A DNA stretch of 64,000 nt from Streptomyces sp. BK239 (GCF_004217285.1 NZ_SHKS01000002.1:496001-560000), one strand, 5' to 3'; shown: positions 20,380 through 28,954, counted from the stretch's first letter. The notes: generated by a model not told the origin, from the sequence alone. Numbers and translations: made by a program.

Positions 20380-20580
20380 GGACGGGAATCCTCCGCCGGA
20401 GCCGCGGCGGGGACGCCTCCGCCGGAGCCGCGGGCGGGAACAGCTCCGCCAGAGCCGCGGCGGGAACACCCCGCCAGAGCCGGAACCGGAACACCCCCGC
20501 CAGGGCCGGGGGCCGGAACACCCCCGCCAGAGCTGCGGCAGGAACACCCCCGCCGGAGCCGGGGCCGGATCACCCCGGCC
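20380..20580. repeat. GC-rich minisatellite, about eight units of 26-27 bp
   Basis: A run of imperfect repeats of the form CGGGAACACCCCCGCCAGAGCCG lies between the dehydrogenase stop and the convergent peptidoglycan-binding gene. Units vary at a few positions (CCAGAG/CCGGAG, GGAACA/GGGACG). All frames stay open because the DNA is GC-rich and repetitive, but none has a plausible ribosome site, so it is judged non-coding. It has no unique spacers and is not CRISPR-like. Confidence 0.75.
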
Positions 20581-20614
20581 CGCGGCTCTCAGCGCCCGCC
20601 TCCCGGGGCCTGCC

Positions 20615-21070
20615 TCAGCACCAGCCGGCGCAGCCGCCGGCGAACTGCTTGAACGCGGCCTGGGTTCCCGAGCCGGCGATCCCGTCGATCGCGCCGGTGT
20701 AACCCCAGTTCCGCAGCAGGCGCTGGAGCGCGCTCACCGTGCCGCCGCCGACTTCGCCGTCGATGGCGCCGGTGTAGCCCCAGTGGGTCCTGAGGTTGCG
20801 CTGGAACGCCTTCCAGCTGTTGGTGCCCAACTCGCCGTCTATGCGCCCGGTGTAGCCCCAGTTCGCCTTGAGCCAGCACTGGACGTATCCCGCCTGGGTG
20901 GCGTTCAGGCCGAGGTTGACCGTCGCGAGCGGAACCGCGGTCCGGGAGGTCGCCGCGGGGTGCGCGGCCGGCGCGGTGGCCGCGAACCCGGCGCTCGCCC
21001 CGGTGAGGCTCCCGGCCGCGAGGCCCGCGGCGGCGGTGAGAGTGACGATGGTCCTGGTCAGAAGTCGCAT
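20615..21070 (-). CDS. Secreted peptidoglycan-binding-like repeat protein
   Basis: 151-residue exported protein. Sec signal peptide MRLLTRTIVTLTAAAGLAAG with cleavage near residue 35. The mature part holds three repeats of about 30 residues around WGYTG(R/A)IDG followed by G(T/S)xxxxAF/LQ, the PG_binding_1 pattern. It ends FAGGCAGWC, with two Cys that could pair with the Cys at the first repeat. No catalytic domain is attached. The start is the ATG at 21070, preceded by GAGGG. It may bind cell wall or act as an inhibitor or assembly factor; the role is unknown. Confidence 0.85.
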   Translation of the reverse strand: MRLLTRTIVTLTAAAGLAAGSLTGASAGFAATAPAAHPAATSRTAVPLATVNLGLNATQAGYVQCWLKANWGYTGRIDGELGTNSWKAFQRNLRTHWGYTGAIDGEVGGGTVSALQRLLRNWGYTGAIDGIAGSGTQAAFKQFAGGCAGWC

Positions 21071-21554
21071 GCGTTTCCCTCTTCGATTCGTAGGGTGGCG
21101 CTTGACGTTGGCTGACGCGCTCGTCGTGACCGGTGTCGTGGTGGGCTCCCGCGGTCGCCGTCGCCCTGCGGAACGCTTCGAGAACTGCGCCTCGACGGAC
21201 GGCACTTCGTGACCGGCGCGCGATGCTCGACGCACAACGCCCTGTGTACGGCGGGCAGTCGCCTGCGCGCGACTCCGCGACCGTGGTGGCGCCGTGCCCC
21301 CGGGCGGGACCGCCCGCGCCGGACCGGTACGCGGCCGAAGCTACCGTCTCCCCCGCGCCGGGCGCGTCATCAGAATCGGCCATTGGAGAGAGGGCCGTCG
21401 GCCGTGGTGTGCGACGGAGAGGACCGGCGTCTTCCCGCCGAGCCGAGGCACACCTAGGATAGCAAGCGCTTTCTGCGAGCCGTGGGGTTGGCTCCGAAAG
21501 GACGGTGGTCGAACTTTCGCTGGCCCTCGGGCGGGGCCGGAGAGGTGGTTCACG
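21071..21554. other. Gene-free stretch between the peptidoglycan-binding gene and LacI gene
   Basis: 484 bases between divergent genes. The only features seen are the LacI promoter and operator near 21455-21474. Open frames here have no ribosome site and unusual composition, so no gene is called. Confidence 0.55.
21455..21474 (+). promoter_or_regulatory. LacI gene promoter with autoregulatory operator
   Basis: TAGGAT (21455-21460) is a -10, and GCAAGCGCTTTCT (21462-21474) follows after one base. This 13-mer is identical to the one in front of the rhamnogalacturonan acetylesterase. The arrangement, operator just after the -10, repeats that at 19241-19272. Confidence 0.65.
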
Positions 21555-22607
21555 ATGGTTCGCACGGGCAGTGCGAGCGTGACGGCCGGGCCGACCCTGG
21601 CGGTCGTGGCCCGGGAGGCGGGGGTGTCCGTGCCGACGGCCTCCAAGGTGGTCAACGGCCGTGAGGACGTGGCCCCCGAGACCCGCCGCCGGGTCACGGA
21701 GGCGCTGGACCGGCTGGGCTACGTGCGCAGACCGCGTTTCGACGCGACGAAACCGCCCCGGCTGGTCGATCTCGTCGTGCACTCGCTGGAAAGCTCCTCC
21801 TCGGGCGCGGTGCTGCACGGGGTGGAGGAGGCGGCCCATGACGCGGGCCTGGACGTGGTCGTCTCGGCGGCACTGTCCCGCACGAGGGCGGGCCGCCCGC
21901 AGCGCGGCTGGCTGGACAAGCTCACCGCCCGGGGGTCGGCCGGAGTCCTGTTCAACCTGGCCGAGTTGACGCAGTCGCAGTACGCCTGGCTGGAGCAGCA
22001 CCGGATCCCGTTCGTGATGATCGACCCGGTGGTGGAGCCGCCGTCGGACGTGGTGTCGGTGGGCGCGGCCAACTGGCAGGGCGGCGTGACGGCGACCGAA
22101 CACCTCCTTGCCCTCGGGCACGAGCGGATCGCGGTGATCGCCGGGCCGCGCCGCAGGATGAGCAGCGACGCCCGGATCGCCGGATACCGCTCCGCGCTGG
22201 CGGCGGCGGGGGTCGGCCACCGCCCCGAGTACGTTCGTCACGGCGGCTTCGACGAGACGGTCGCCCGCCGCCACATGCGCGACCTCCTCGATCTGCCCGC
22301 GCCGCCGACGGCCGTCTTCACCTGTTCCGACCGGCAGGCCCTCGGCGTCTACGAGGTGCTGTCCGAAAGGCGGTTGAAGGTGCCGGACGACATCAGCGTG
22401 GTCGGTTTCGACGACCTGCCCGAGTCCCGCTGGACCACCCCGGCGCTGACGACCGTCCGTCAGCCCCTCGCGGAGATGGCGGCGACGGCGTTACGGCTCC
22501 TGGTGCGGATGATGGACGGGGACCGCCCGGAGGGAACGCGGACGGAGCTGTCGACACGGCTGGTGGAACGGTCGAGCACGGCCGCGCCCCGCGTGCGGAC
22601 GGGGTGA
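21555..22607 (+). CDS. LacI family transcriptional repressor
   Basis: 350-residue repressor. Helix-turn-helix and hinge helix span residues 13-60 (TLAVVAREAGVSVPTASKVVNGRE, then RRRVTEALDRLGYVRRP). The periplasmic-binding-like effector domain follows (about 70-345; HLLALGHERIAVIAGP, FTCSDRQALGVYEVL, VVGFDDLPESRWTTPALTT). Codon 313 is TTA (22491-22493), very rare in Streptomyces and read only by the bldA tRNA. The AGAAAGCGCTT operator before its own gene and before the acetylesterase and dehydrogenase makes it the likely regulator of the polysaccharide island (inference). The effector is likely a sugar released from rhamnogalacturonan or arabinogalactan. Confidence 0.93.
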   Translation: MVRTGSASVTAGPTLAVVAREAGVSVPTASKVVNGREDVAPETRRRVTEALDRLGYVRRPRFDATKPPRLVDLVVHSLESSSSGAVLHGVEEAAHDAGLDVVVSAALSRTRAGRPQRGWLDKLTARGSAGVLFNLAELTQSQYAWLEQHRIPFVMIDPVVEPPSDVVSVGAANWQGGVTATEHLLALGHERIAVIAGPRRRMSSDARIAGYRSALAAAGVGHRPEYVRHGGFDETVARRHMRDLLDLPAPPTAVFTCSDRQALGVYEVLSERRLKVPDDISVVGFDDLPESRWTTPALTTVRQPLAEMAATALRLLVRMMDGDRPEGTRTELSTRLVERSSTAAPRVRTG

Positions 22608-22714
22608 TCCGTATCGGACGCGGCACTCCGCACGGCGCTTGGAGGGGCGTTTGCACCGGCCCCCGTCAGGGTGCGCCGAGGCAGCGCACCGGGCACGGAC
22701 GTCGGCCGAGCGGT

Positions 22715-25240
22715 TCAGTGCACCCGGATCGCTTCCGCGGGCGCCGTTCGCAAGGCCTGGCGCGTGGGAAGTTCGATGGTCAGGTAGGCCGTGGCGGTGA
22801 CCGTGAGGGCGAGGGCGGGCAGTAGCCAGGTGGGGCCGGCGGGCCAGGGGCGCCCGAGGAAGCCCTGGCCCAGGAGGGCCAGGGGGATCGCGGAGAACAG
22901 CACGGCCGTGGTGAGCGCGGTGGCGGCGGTCACCGCGGCCTCGCGGCGCATCATCGCGCGGATCTGGCGGGGTGTGGTCCCGTTGAGGCGGAGGGCGCCC
23001 AGTTCGGCCCTGCGCTGGGCGGTGGCCGCGACCAGTTTGTTGGCGATGCTCAGCAGGAGGTAGCCGAGCAGGACGACGATGGCGGCGAGATTGATCCATG
23101 TCTCGGGCGGAACGTCCTTCAGGCCACCGGCGGAAGGGGGGTCGGCAGGCGTGAGGGCAAGGCCGGGGCGGGACGCGGCGAGCGTCGTCAGGCTCTGCCG
23201 GGCCTTCGCCGTGCCGTCGGTCCGGATCAGGAGGGACTCGTCGAGTGCCGTGGTGGTGTGTCCGGCGGCCAGGTCGTGGGACAGCACGACCGTGCCGAAA
23301 CCGAGGCCCCGGCCGTACACGGCGACCACCTCGGCGTCGACCCGTGTGCCGTCACCGAGGAGCAGGCTCACCCGGCGGCCCACCGTCGCGGAGCGCGAGC
23401 GGGCGACATCGCTGCTGACGGCGACGGTCGCGCCGGTCAGGCGGTCCAGGCCGCCGTCCTGCACGTCGAGGTCGAGGACGCCTGCCGCCTCCGGGCTGAG
23501 GACGGCCGCGGAACCGGACTCGGCCTCCTTGTCACCGAACTGCGTGTACTCCCACACCACGGCCGTCGTGCCGACGGGGGCGGCGGCCCGCACCCCTGCC
23601 GTCTTCCGGACGGCGGCGGGCACGTCAGACGGAACACCGCCCAACCCCGGAGCGCTCAGACGAAGTTGGGCCAGGGTGCCGGTACGGATGTCGTGGCCGG
23701 TGGCGGCCAGCACGGTGGTCTGGGTGAAGGTGTACGTCAGCACGAACACGACCGCCATGGTCAGGGTGGAGACGATCCCGGCGTTGCGCAGGGCGTAGGC
23801 GCGGAAGTTGGCCATGGCGAGCCAGGTCGGCGCGGAGCCGCTGCAGCGCGTCGCCCGGGCCGCAGCGCCGCCGACGCCCCGCACCAGTGCCGGACCTGCG
23901 ACGGCCAGGCCGATCGCCCCGACGATGCCGGCGATCGGGGTGGCCGTGGCGCCGATGACCGTGCGCAGGAAGAGCGGCGGGACGGACATGATCACGGCGA
24001 CGAGGACGACGAGCACGCCGATACGCGTCCGGGTCCGCGACGGGTCGCGCGGTTCGCTGCGTGATGCGGCGACCGCCTCGGTGGCCGGCATCCGCGAGGT
24101 GCTCCAGGACGAGCAGCGGGCCGCCGCCTGGACAGCCACGAGCAGCAGGAGGAACGCCGCGAAGGCGGGCAACGGGCTGAACGTGAGCGGGAGTTCGGGC
24201 GGTATGACGCCACGGTCCGCGAGCAGGCCGCGGAACAGTCCGGCGAGCAGATAGCCGAGGCCCGCGCCGGGCGCCACGGCCACGGCCGCGACCGCGGTGG
24301 ACTGCGCGGCGGCCAGCCGACGGATCTGTCTCGGGGTGGCGCCGACCGCCCGCATCAGCGCCAGGTCGCGGCGCTGCCCGGCGATCGACACGGTCAGCGC
24401 GCTCGCCGTCACGAAACCGGTGATCAGCACGATGATCCCGGACAGCGAACCGGCGAGCAGCACCAGCAGCGAGCGGGAGGCGCCGGCGCCGGGCGCGGCC
24501 GCCTCACCCCGCTCCGCGCCGGTGACCACGCGCAGCCCGGTGCCCTTCACCTTCGTACGGATCTCGGCGGCCACCCGCTCCTCGACGCCGGGCGCGGTGC
24601 GCAGGCCCACCAGATCGACGCGGTCCGAGCGACCGGAGAGTCTCAGGGCGGTCGCATCCGCGAAGTAGACGCCCGCGCCGGGGGCGTCGACCACCGCCGA
24701 GACGTGGTAGTCCGTGGCCGGGCGTGCGTTGACGACGACCTGGACCTCGTCGCCCGGCTCGATGCCCGCCGCGGCGGCGGTGGCGCGGTCCACGGCGATC
24801 TCGTCGGAGGCGTTCGGCTCGCTGCCGGTGACGCGGGGGTCCGCCAGCAGCTTCGTCGAGGACCAGCCGTGCCCCGCCACCCGGGGGTCATCGGACGGTA
24901 CGACCTGCCCGTGGGCGTCGACGAGGGCGGCGGGGAAGCCGATGTCGCCGACTGCCGTGGTCACACCGGGCAACCGGCCGAGCTCGCCGGCCAGTCGGGC
25001 CGGGATCCGACGGCGTTCCGAAAGGGCGAGCGGCAGGTCACCGGCCGGGTGGAACTCCTGGTCGGCCGCGACCACGACGGACGCGCCGGCCAGCCGGCCG
25101 GCGGGCAGACGGGAGTGGAGACCGGACTCCGCCAGGACGCCGGTGGCGGTGATCAGAGCCGCACCGCCGAGGACCGCACAGGCCACGGCGATCAGCGCGG
25201 TGACGCGGTGTCCGGCCATCTGTATCGCGAGACGGAACAT
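22715..25240 (-). CDS. ABC transporter permease, FtsX/MacB type
   Basis: 841-residue membrane protein with the ten-helix layout of double FtsX permeases: an N-terminal helix, an extracytoplasmic domain (about 50-255), three helices, a second unit with its own helix and large extracytoplasmic domain (about 490-690) and three final helices. The FtsX cores read ITGFVTASALTVSIAGQRRDLALMRAVGATPRQIRRL and LSIANKLVAATAQRRAELGALRLNGTTPRQIRAM. It lies three bases after the ATPase gene. Such systems export antibiotics or peptides, or act on lipoproteins at the membrane; the target here is unknown. The adjacent two-component system probably controls it. Confidence 0.92.
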   Translation of the reverse strand: MFRLAIQMAGHRVTALIAVACAVLGGAALITATGVLAESGLHSRLPAGRLAGASVVVAADQEFHPAGDLPLALSERRRIPARLAGELGRLPGVTTAVGDIGFPAALVDAHGQVVPSDDPRVAGHGWSSTKLLADPRVTGSEPNASDEIAVDRATAAAAGIEPGDEVQVVVNARPATDYHVSAVVDAPGAGVYFADATALRLSGRSDRVDLVGLRTAPGVEERVAAEIRTKVKGTGLRVVTGAERGEAAAPGAGASRSLLVLLAGSLSGIIVLITGFVTASALTVSIAGQRRDLALMRAVGATPRQIRRLAAAQSTAVAAVAVAPGAGLGYLLAGLFRGLLADRGVIPPELPLTFSPLPAFAAFLLLLVAVQAAARCSSWSTSRMPATEAVAASRSEPRDPSRTRTRIGVLVVLVAVIMSVPPLFLRTVIGATATPIAGIVGAIGLAVAGPALVRGVGGAAARATRCSGSAPTWLAMANFRAYALRNAGIVSTLTMAVVFVLTYTFTQTTVLAATGHDIRTGTLAQLRLSAPGLGGVPSDVPAAVRKTAGVRAAAPVGTTAVVWEYTQFGDKEAESGSAAVLSPEAAGVLDLDVQDGGLDRLTGATVAVSSDVARSRSATVGRRVSLLLGDGTRVDAEVVAVYGRGLGFGTVVLSHDLAAGHTTTALDESLLIRTDGTAKARQSLTTLAASRPGLALTPADPPSAGGLKDVPPETWINLAAIVVLLGYLLLSIANKLVAATAQRRAELGALRLNGTTPRQIRAMMRREAAVTAATALTTAVLFSAIPLALLGQGFLGRPWPAGPTWLLPALALTVTATAYLTIELPTRQALRTAPAEAIRVH

Positions 25241-25243
25241 GGG

Positions 25244-25975
25244 TCAGCTCTCTCCCAACGCGACCAGGCGGCTCGCCAGTTCAGGAGCGGTCGGCGACTT
25301 GACGGCCTCGACCACGCGGCCGTCCGCCATCACCAGCACCTGGTGCGCGCGGGCGGCGGCGGCCGGATCATGGGTGACCATCACCACCGTCTGGTGCAGG
25401 TCGGCGACGAGGTCGCGCAGCAGGTCGAGGACCTCGTGCGCGCTGCGCAGGTCGAGCGCGCCGGTCGGTTCGTCGGCGAACACGACGGCGGGCTTCGCGG
25501 CCAACGCCCGCACCAGAGCGGCCCGTTGCTGCTGGCCGCCGGACAGCTCCGCCGGGCGGTGGCTCAGCCGGTCGGCCAGTCCCACCCGCTCCACCAGGGT
25601 CCGCAGCCAGTCACGGTCCGCCGTACGGCCCGCCAGCCTCAGCGGCAGCGTGATGTTGTCCTCGATGGACAGCGAGGGGATCAGGTTGTACGCCTGGAAC
25701 ACGAACCCGACGCGTTCCCGACGCAGTCGGGTACGACGGGACTCCTTCAGCCCGGCGATCTCGTGACCGTCGATGCGGACGCTGCCCGAGGTCGGGGAGT
25801 CGAGGCCGGCGGCACAGTGCATCAGCGTGCTCTTGCCGGAGCCGGAGGGGCCCATGACGGCGAGGAAGGTGCCGCGTTCCACGGTCAACGACACGTCGTC
25901 GAGGGCGCGTACACCGCCCGGGTACGCCTTGCTGACGCCCTCCAGGGCGATGGCGGGGGCGCCTGCGGCGTTCAT
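25244..25975 (-). CDS. ABC transporter ATP-binding protein (LolD/MacB type)
   Basis: 243-residue ATPase. Walker A GPSGSGKST, Q-loop VFQAYNLIPSLS, signature LSGGQQQRAALVRAL, Walker B PAVVFADEPTGALD and H-loop VTHDP, the typical MacB/LolD set. The start is the ATG at 25975, overlapping the stop of the 70-residue membrane protein by four bases (ATGA). It energises the large permease encoded three bases downstream. Confidence 0.94.
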   Translation of the reverse strand: MNAAGAPAIALEGVSKAYPGGVRALDDVSLTVERGTFLAVMGPSGSGKSTLMHCAAGLDSPTSGSVRIDGHEIAGLKESRRTRLRRERVGFVFQAYNLIPSLSIEDNITLPLRLAGRTADRDWLRTLVERVGLADRLSHRPAELSGGQQQRAALVRALAAKPAVVFADEPTGALDLRSAHEVLDLLRDLVADLHQTVVMVTHDPAAAARAHQVLVMADGRVVEAVKSPTAPELASRLVALGES

Positions 25976-26184
25976 CGCCGGCCTCGCAGGTTCCGTACGA
26001 CGAGCGTGCCCGCGCAGAGGACGGTGATCGCACCGCACACCAGGTGCACCCAGGTGTCGGCGCCGCCGAAGGAGGCCGCCACGTTGGCGAGCGAGCCTGC
26101 CACCACCGCCGTCCAGAGCAGGGTGCGGACGATGTCCTCGGAGTCGGGCCGGTCGGCGGGATCAGGGGCCGTCGTGTGCTGCAT
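25972..26184 (-). CDS. Small two-helix membrane protein
   Basis: 70-residue protein with a short acidic N-terminus, two membrane segments (about 22-40 and 46-63) and a basic C-terminus (VVRNLRGRR). It is the first gene of the ABC operon: GGGAGC precedes the ATG, and its stop overlaps the ATPase start (ATGA). I do not recognise the family. Its coupling to the ATPase suggests an accessory part of the transporter. Confidence 0.72.
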   Translation of the reverse strand: MQHTTAPDPADRPDSEDIVRTLLWTAVVAGSLANVAASFGGADTWVHLVCGAITVLCAGTLVVRNLRGRR

Positions 26185-26337
26185 GGGGGTTGCTCCCGGA
26201 GTTCTGTGGTGTGCTCCTGCGGTGGCCGCGTGCCGTTCCCGCTGTCGTCACCGACGCTATGGATCAGCACCCCTGGCAGCCGATCCCGCAGCCCGCCCGG
26301 TTCGAGGTACAGCAGGCTGTACTGCCCCGCCGCCCGG

Positions 26338-26374
26338 GTGACGACGAACTCGGCGGCGGCATAGGCTCGTTCGC
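26338..26374 (+). promoter_or_regulatory. Promoter of the two-component system
   Basis: GTGACG (26338-26343), 18 bases, TAGGCT (26362-26367), then seven bases to the ATG at 26375. The kinase mRNA should be leaderless. The divergent ABC operon starts at 26184. Confidence 0.55.
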
Positions 26375-27685
26375 ATGACAGCGGGCACGAGTGGAGCGGC
26401 AGACCGACGCGAGGGCCGCGAGAGCCTCAAGGTCGTCGCCCTCCGGAGCCTGAGTTCTGCCGGTGAGGCGATCGCCCAGTTGGCGTCCGGGCTGAACACG
26501 GCGCTGCTCGCCCTGTTGTTGCTGCTGTGGCTGGCTCTCACCGCCGCGATGAGCGTCCTCGGCGTCGGACTGCTCATGGCACCCGCACTGCTGCGCACCC
26601 TGCACGCCCTGGCCGGCCGGGAACGCGGACGGCTGGCACGCTGGGGCCACGAGGTGGTCGTCCCGCCGCCCCCGCCCACTCGACTGCGGGCCGCACTCGT
26701 CGACCGCACCACGGGCCGGGAACTGGCCTGGCTGGTCCGGCACTCCACGGTGGGCGGGCTGCTCGGACTGCTCGGCGTCCTGCTGCCGGCCCTCGCGGTG
26801 CGGGACACCGCCTTCTTGCTGTACTGGACGTTCATGCCCGAGGGCGCGACCGCCACCTCCGTGGGCATCGGAAACGCACGCACCTGGCCGGACGCCGTCG
26901 CCGTGACGCTGCTGGGCGTGGGCTGGATCGCCATCATCCTGGGGCTGACACCTGGTATGGCGCGGCTCCAGGCGGGCCTCGGGCGACGGCTCCTGTCGGC
27001 CGGCCCCGGTGCCGATCTCTCCCTGCGGGTCGCGGAGTTGACCGCCACGCGAGCCGCCGCCCTGGACGCCCACGCCATCGAACTACGCCGCATCGAACGC
27101 TCGTTGCACGACGGCGCGCAGAACCGGCTCGTCTCCGTCGCCGTGCTGATCGGGGCGTCCCGCCGCATGGTGGCCCGTGATCCGGCGGGCGCCGACGAGC
27201 TCCTGGAACGCGCCCAGTCCGCCGCCGAGGAGGCGCTGGCCGAGCTGCGTGCCGTCGCCCGCGGCATCCTGCCGCCGGTGCTGGCCGACCGGGGCCTCGC
27301 GGGCGCGCTCTCCGGTCTCGCCGCGAACTCCGCGGTGCCCTGCCGGATCGACGTGGACATACCCGAACGCTGCCCCGCCTCCGTCGAGGCGACCGCCTAC
27401 TTCGTGGTCGCCGAGGCCCTGACCAACATCGCCAAGCACAGCGGCGCCCGGCACGCCGTCGTCACGGCACGCGGCGGCGGGGGCCGACTGGTGCTGTCCG
27501 TCGAGGACGACGGCAAGGGCGGCGCGGGGGGCGACTCCCGGGCTTCCGACGCCGAGGTGGAGAGCGGCGGCTCCGGGCTCACCGGCATCCGTCGCCGCGT
27601 CGCGGCGCTCGACGGCGACCTCACCCTGACCAGCCCGCCCGGTGGCCCGACCCTCCTGACAGTGGACCTTCCCTGTGGATCGTGA
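26375..27685 (+). CDS. Sensor histidine kinase (NarL-type, HisKA_3)
   Basis: 436-residue membrane sensor. Four membrane segments lie in the first 195 residues (about 43-72, 125-142, 172-190 and a weaker one). The H-box is IERSLHDGAQNRL with phospho-His245, followed by a HisKA_3 dimerisation domain and an HATPase_c domain (FVVAEALTNIAKHSGARH; EDDGKGG; GSGLTGIRRRVAALDG). There is no large extracytoplasmic loop, so it probably senses within the membrane. The response regulator follows after 60 bases, and the divergent ABC system is the probable target, an arrangement common for antibiotic-sensing systems. Confidence 0.93.
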   Translation: MTAGTSGAADRREGRESLKVVALRSLSSAGEAIAQLASGLNTALLALLLLLWLALTAAMSVLGVGLLMAPALLRTLHALAGRERGRLARWGHEVVVPPPPPTRLRAALVDRTTGRELAWLVRHSTVGGLLGLLGVLLPALAVRDTAFLLYWTFMPEGATATSVGIGNARTWPDAVAVTLLGVGWIAIILGLTPGMARLQAGLGRRLLSAGPGADLSLRVAELTATRAAALDAHAIELRRIERSLHDGAQNRLVSVAVLIGASRRMVARDPAGADELLERAQSAAEEALAELRAVARGILPPVLADRGLAGALSGLAANSAVPCRIDVDIPERCPASVEATAYFVVAEALTNIAKHSGARHAVVTARGGGGRLVLSVEDDGKGGAGGDSRASDAEVESGGSGLTGIRRRVAALDGDLTLTSPPGGPTLLTVDLPCGS

Positions 27686-27745
27686 CGACCGGAGCCCGAC
27701 CCGTGGGGCTTCGCCCCCCTTGAACCGGACCCTTTGGAGCCTTGC

Positions 27746-28405
27746 ATGCGGATTGTGATAGCCGAGGACGATCCCCTGCTGCGTGAGGGGCTCGCCCTGC
27801 TGCTGCGCGCCGAAGGGCTCGACGTGGTGGCCACCGCGGGCACCCCCGACGAGGCGCTGGGCGCCATCGACGTGCACGGACCCGATGTCGCCATCTTCGA
27901 CGTGCGGATGCCGCCGACCCACACCGACGAGGGGATCGTCGCCGCGGTCGAGGCCCGGCGTCGCCGGCCCGACCTCGCCGTGCTCGTGCTGTCCGCGTAC
28001 GTCGAGCAGAGTTTCGCCACCGAGTTGCTCGGCGGAGGTGTGAACGGTCTCGGCTATCTGCTCAAGGAACGGGTCGGCAGGGTCGAGGAGTTCCTGGACG
28101 CGCTACGGCGTGTGGCCGACGGCGGCACCGCCGTCGATCCGGAGGTCGTCGCCCAGCTGTTCACCCGCTCCCGTCAGGACACCCGCCTGGAACGGCTCAG
28201 CCCCCGCGAACGGGACGTGCTCGCCCTGATGGCCGAGGGGTTGGGCAACTCCGCCATCGCCGGGAGACTCGTCGTCACCGACGGCGCCGTCCACAAGCAC
28301 ATCCGCAGCATCTTCGCGAAGCTCGATCTGTCTCCGACGGACCAGGTGGACCGCCGGGTCGCCGCCGTCCTGCGGTATCTGGAGGATCTGCGGCGGCCGG
28401 CTTGA
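27746..28405 (+). CDS. LuxR/NarL family response regulator
   Basis: 219-residue regulator. The receiver domain has the acidic pair Glu7/Asp8-Asp9, phospho-acceptor Asp52 (AIFDVRMPP) and Lys in YLLKERVG. The LuxR-type helix-turn-helix is at about 155-215 (LSPRERDVLALMAEGLGNSAIAGRLVVTDGAVHKHIRSIF). The ATG at 27746 with GGAG eight bases upstream is preferred to a TTG at 27734. It should be phosphorylated by the upstream kinase. Confidence 0.93.
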   Translation: MRIVIAEDDPLLREGLALLLRAEGLDVVATAGTPDEALGAIDVHGPDVAIFDVRMPPTHTDEGIVAAVEARRRRPDLAVLVLSAYVEQSFATELLGGGVNGLGYLLKERVGRVEEFLDALRRVADGGTAVDPEVVAQLFTRSRQDTRLERLSPRERDVLALMAEGLGNSAIAGRLVVTDGAVHKHIRSIFAKLDLSPTDQVDRRVAAVLRYLEDLRRPA

Positions 28406-28426
28406 GGTGGCGCCGTACGAGGGTGC

Positions 28427-28451
28427 GGCGTCGTCGGTGTCGACGACTGCC
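28427..28451 (+). terminator. Hairpin after the response regulator
   Basis: GGCGTCGTCG, loop GTGT, then CGACGAC-T-GCC: a seven-base-pair stem extended by three pairs past a bulged T. It lies 22 bases after the stop and probably ends the two-component transcript. Confidence 0.45.
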
Positions 28452-28555
28452 GCCGACCGGGCCCCTCGCAGCGCGTCACTCCACCGTCCCGCCCCTCCCC
28501 GCCGATGTCCGTTTCCTACAAGACCGGGGCGCGCTCGGCCGCCTACGGTGAGCGC

Positions 28556-28954
28556 ATGACTCCACGATTCGATGCCGTCGGCCTGGTCGTCTCCGACATG
28601 GCCGCCTCCCTCGCCTTCTACCGCAGGCTCGGCTTCGCCTTCCCGGAGGGGGCCGAGCATGAGCCGCACGTCGAGGCCCGACTGCCCGGCGGGCTGCGGC
28701 TGATGCTCGACACCGAGGCCGTCGTCCGGTCCTTCCGGCCGGACTGGCGGGCCCCCGTCGGCGAGGGCCGGCACTCGCTGGCGCTACGGTGCGACGGGCC
28801 GGCCGAGGTGGACTCCGTGTACGAGGAGCTGGTCGGCGCGGGGTACACGGGCGGGGTCAAGCCCTGGGACGCGGTCTGGGGCCAGCGGTACGCCGTCGTG
28901 CACGACCCCGACGGAAACGGTGTCGACCTGTTCGCCCCGCTGGCGCAGGAGTAG
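28556..28954 (+). CDS. VOC family protein
   Basis: 132-residue glyoxalase/bleomycin-resistance fold protein ([27 protein letters not shown] ... [17 protein letters not shown]). The ATG at 28556 was chosen because TACGGT (28544-28549) ends six bases before it, which would make a leaderless mRNA; an upstream in-frame ATG at 28505 has no such support. Its last 171 bases are overlapped on the opposite strand by the end of the AraC-type gene. Function unknown. Confidence 0.87.
   Translation: MTPRFDAVGLVVSDMAASLAFYRRLGFAFPEGAEHEPHVEARLPGGLRLMLDTEAVVRSFRPDWRAPVGEGRHSLALRCDGPAEVDSVYEELVGAGYTGGVKPWDAVWGQRYAVVHDPDGNGVDLFAPLAQE

Noticed and set aside
20380..20580. CRISPR array
   Set aside because: Units are contiguous and degenerate with no unique spacers; no cas gene is near.
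20375..21115. Repeat-rich proteins read from the minisatellite on either strand
   Set aside because: Arg/Pro/Gly-rich frames with no ribosome site, and they overlap the peptidoglycan-binding gene.
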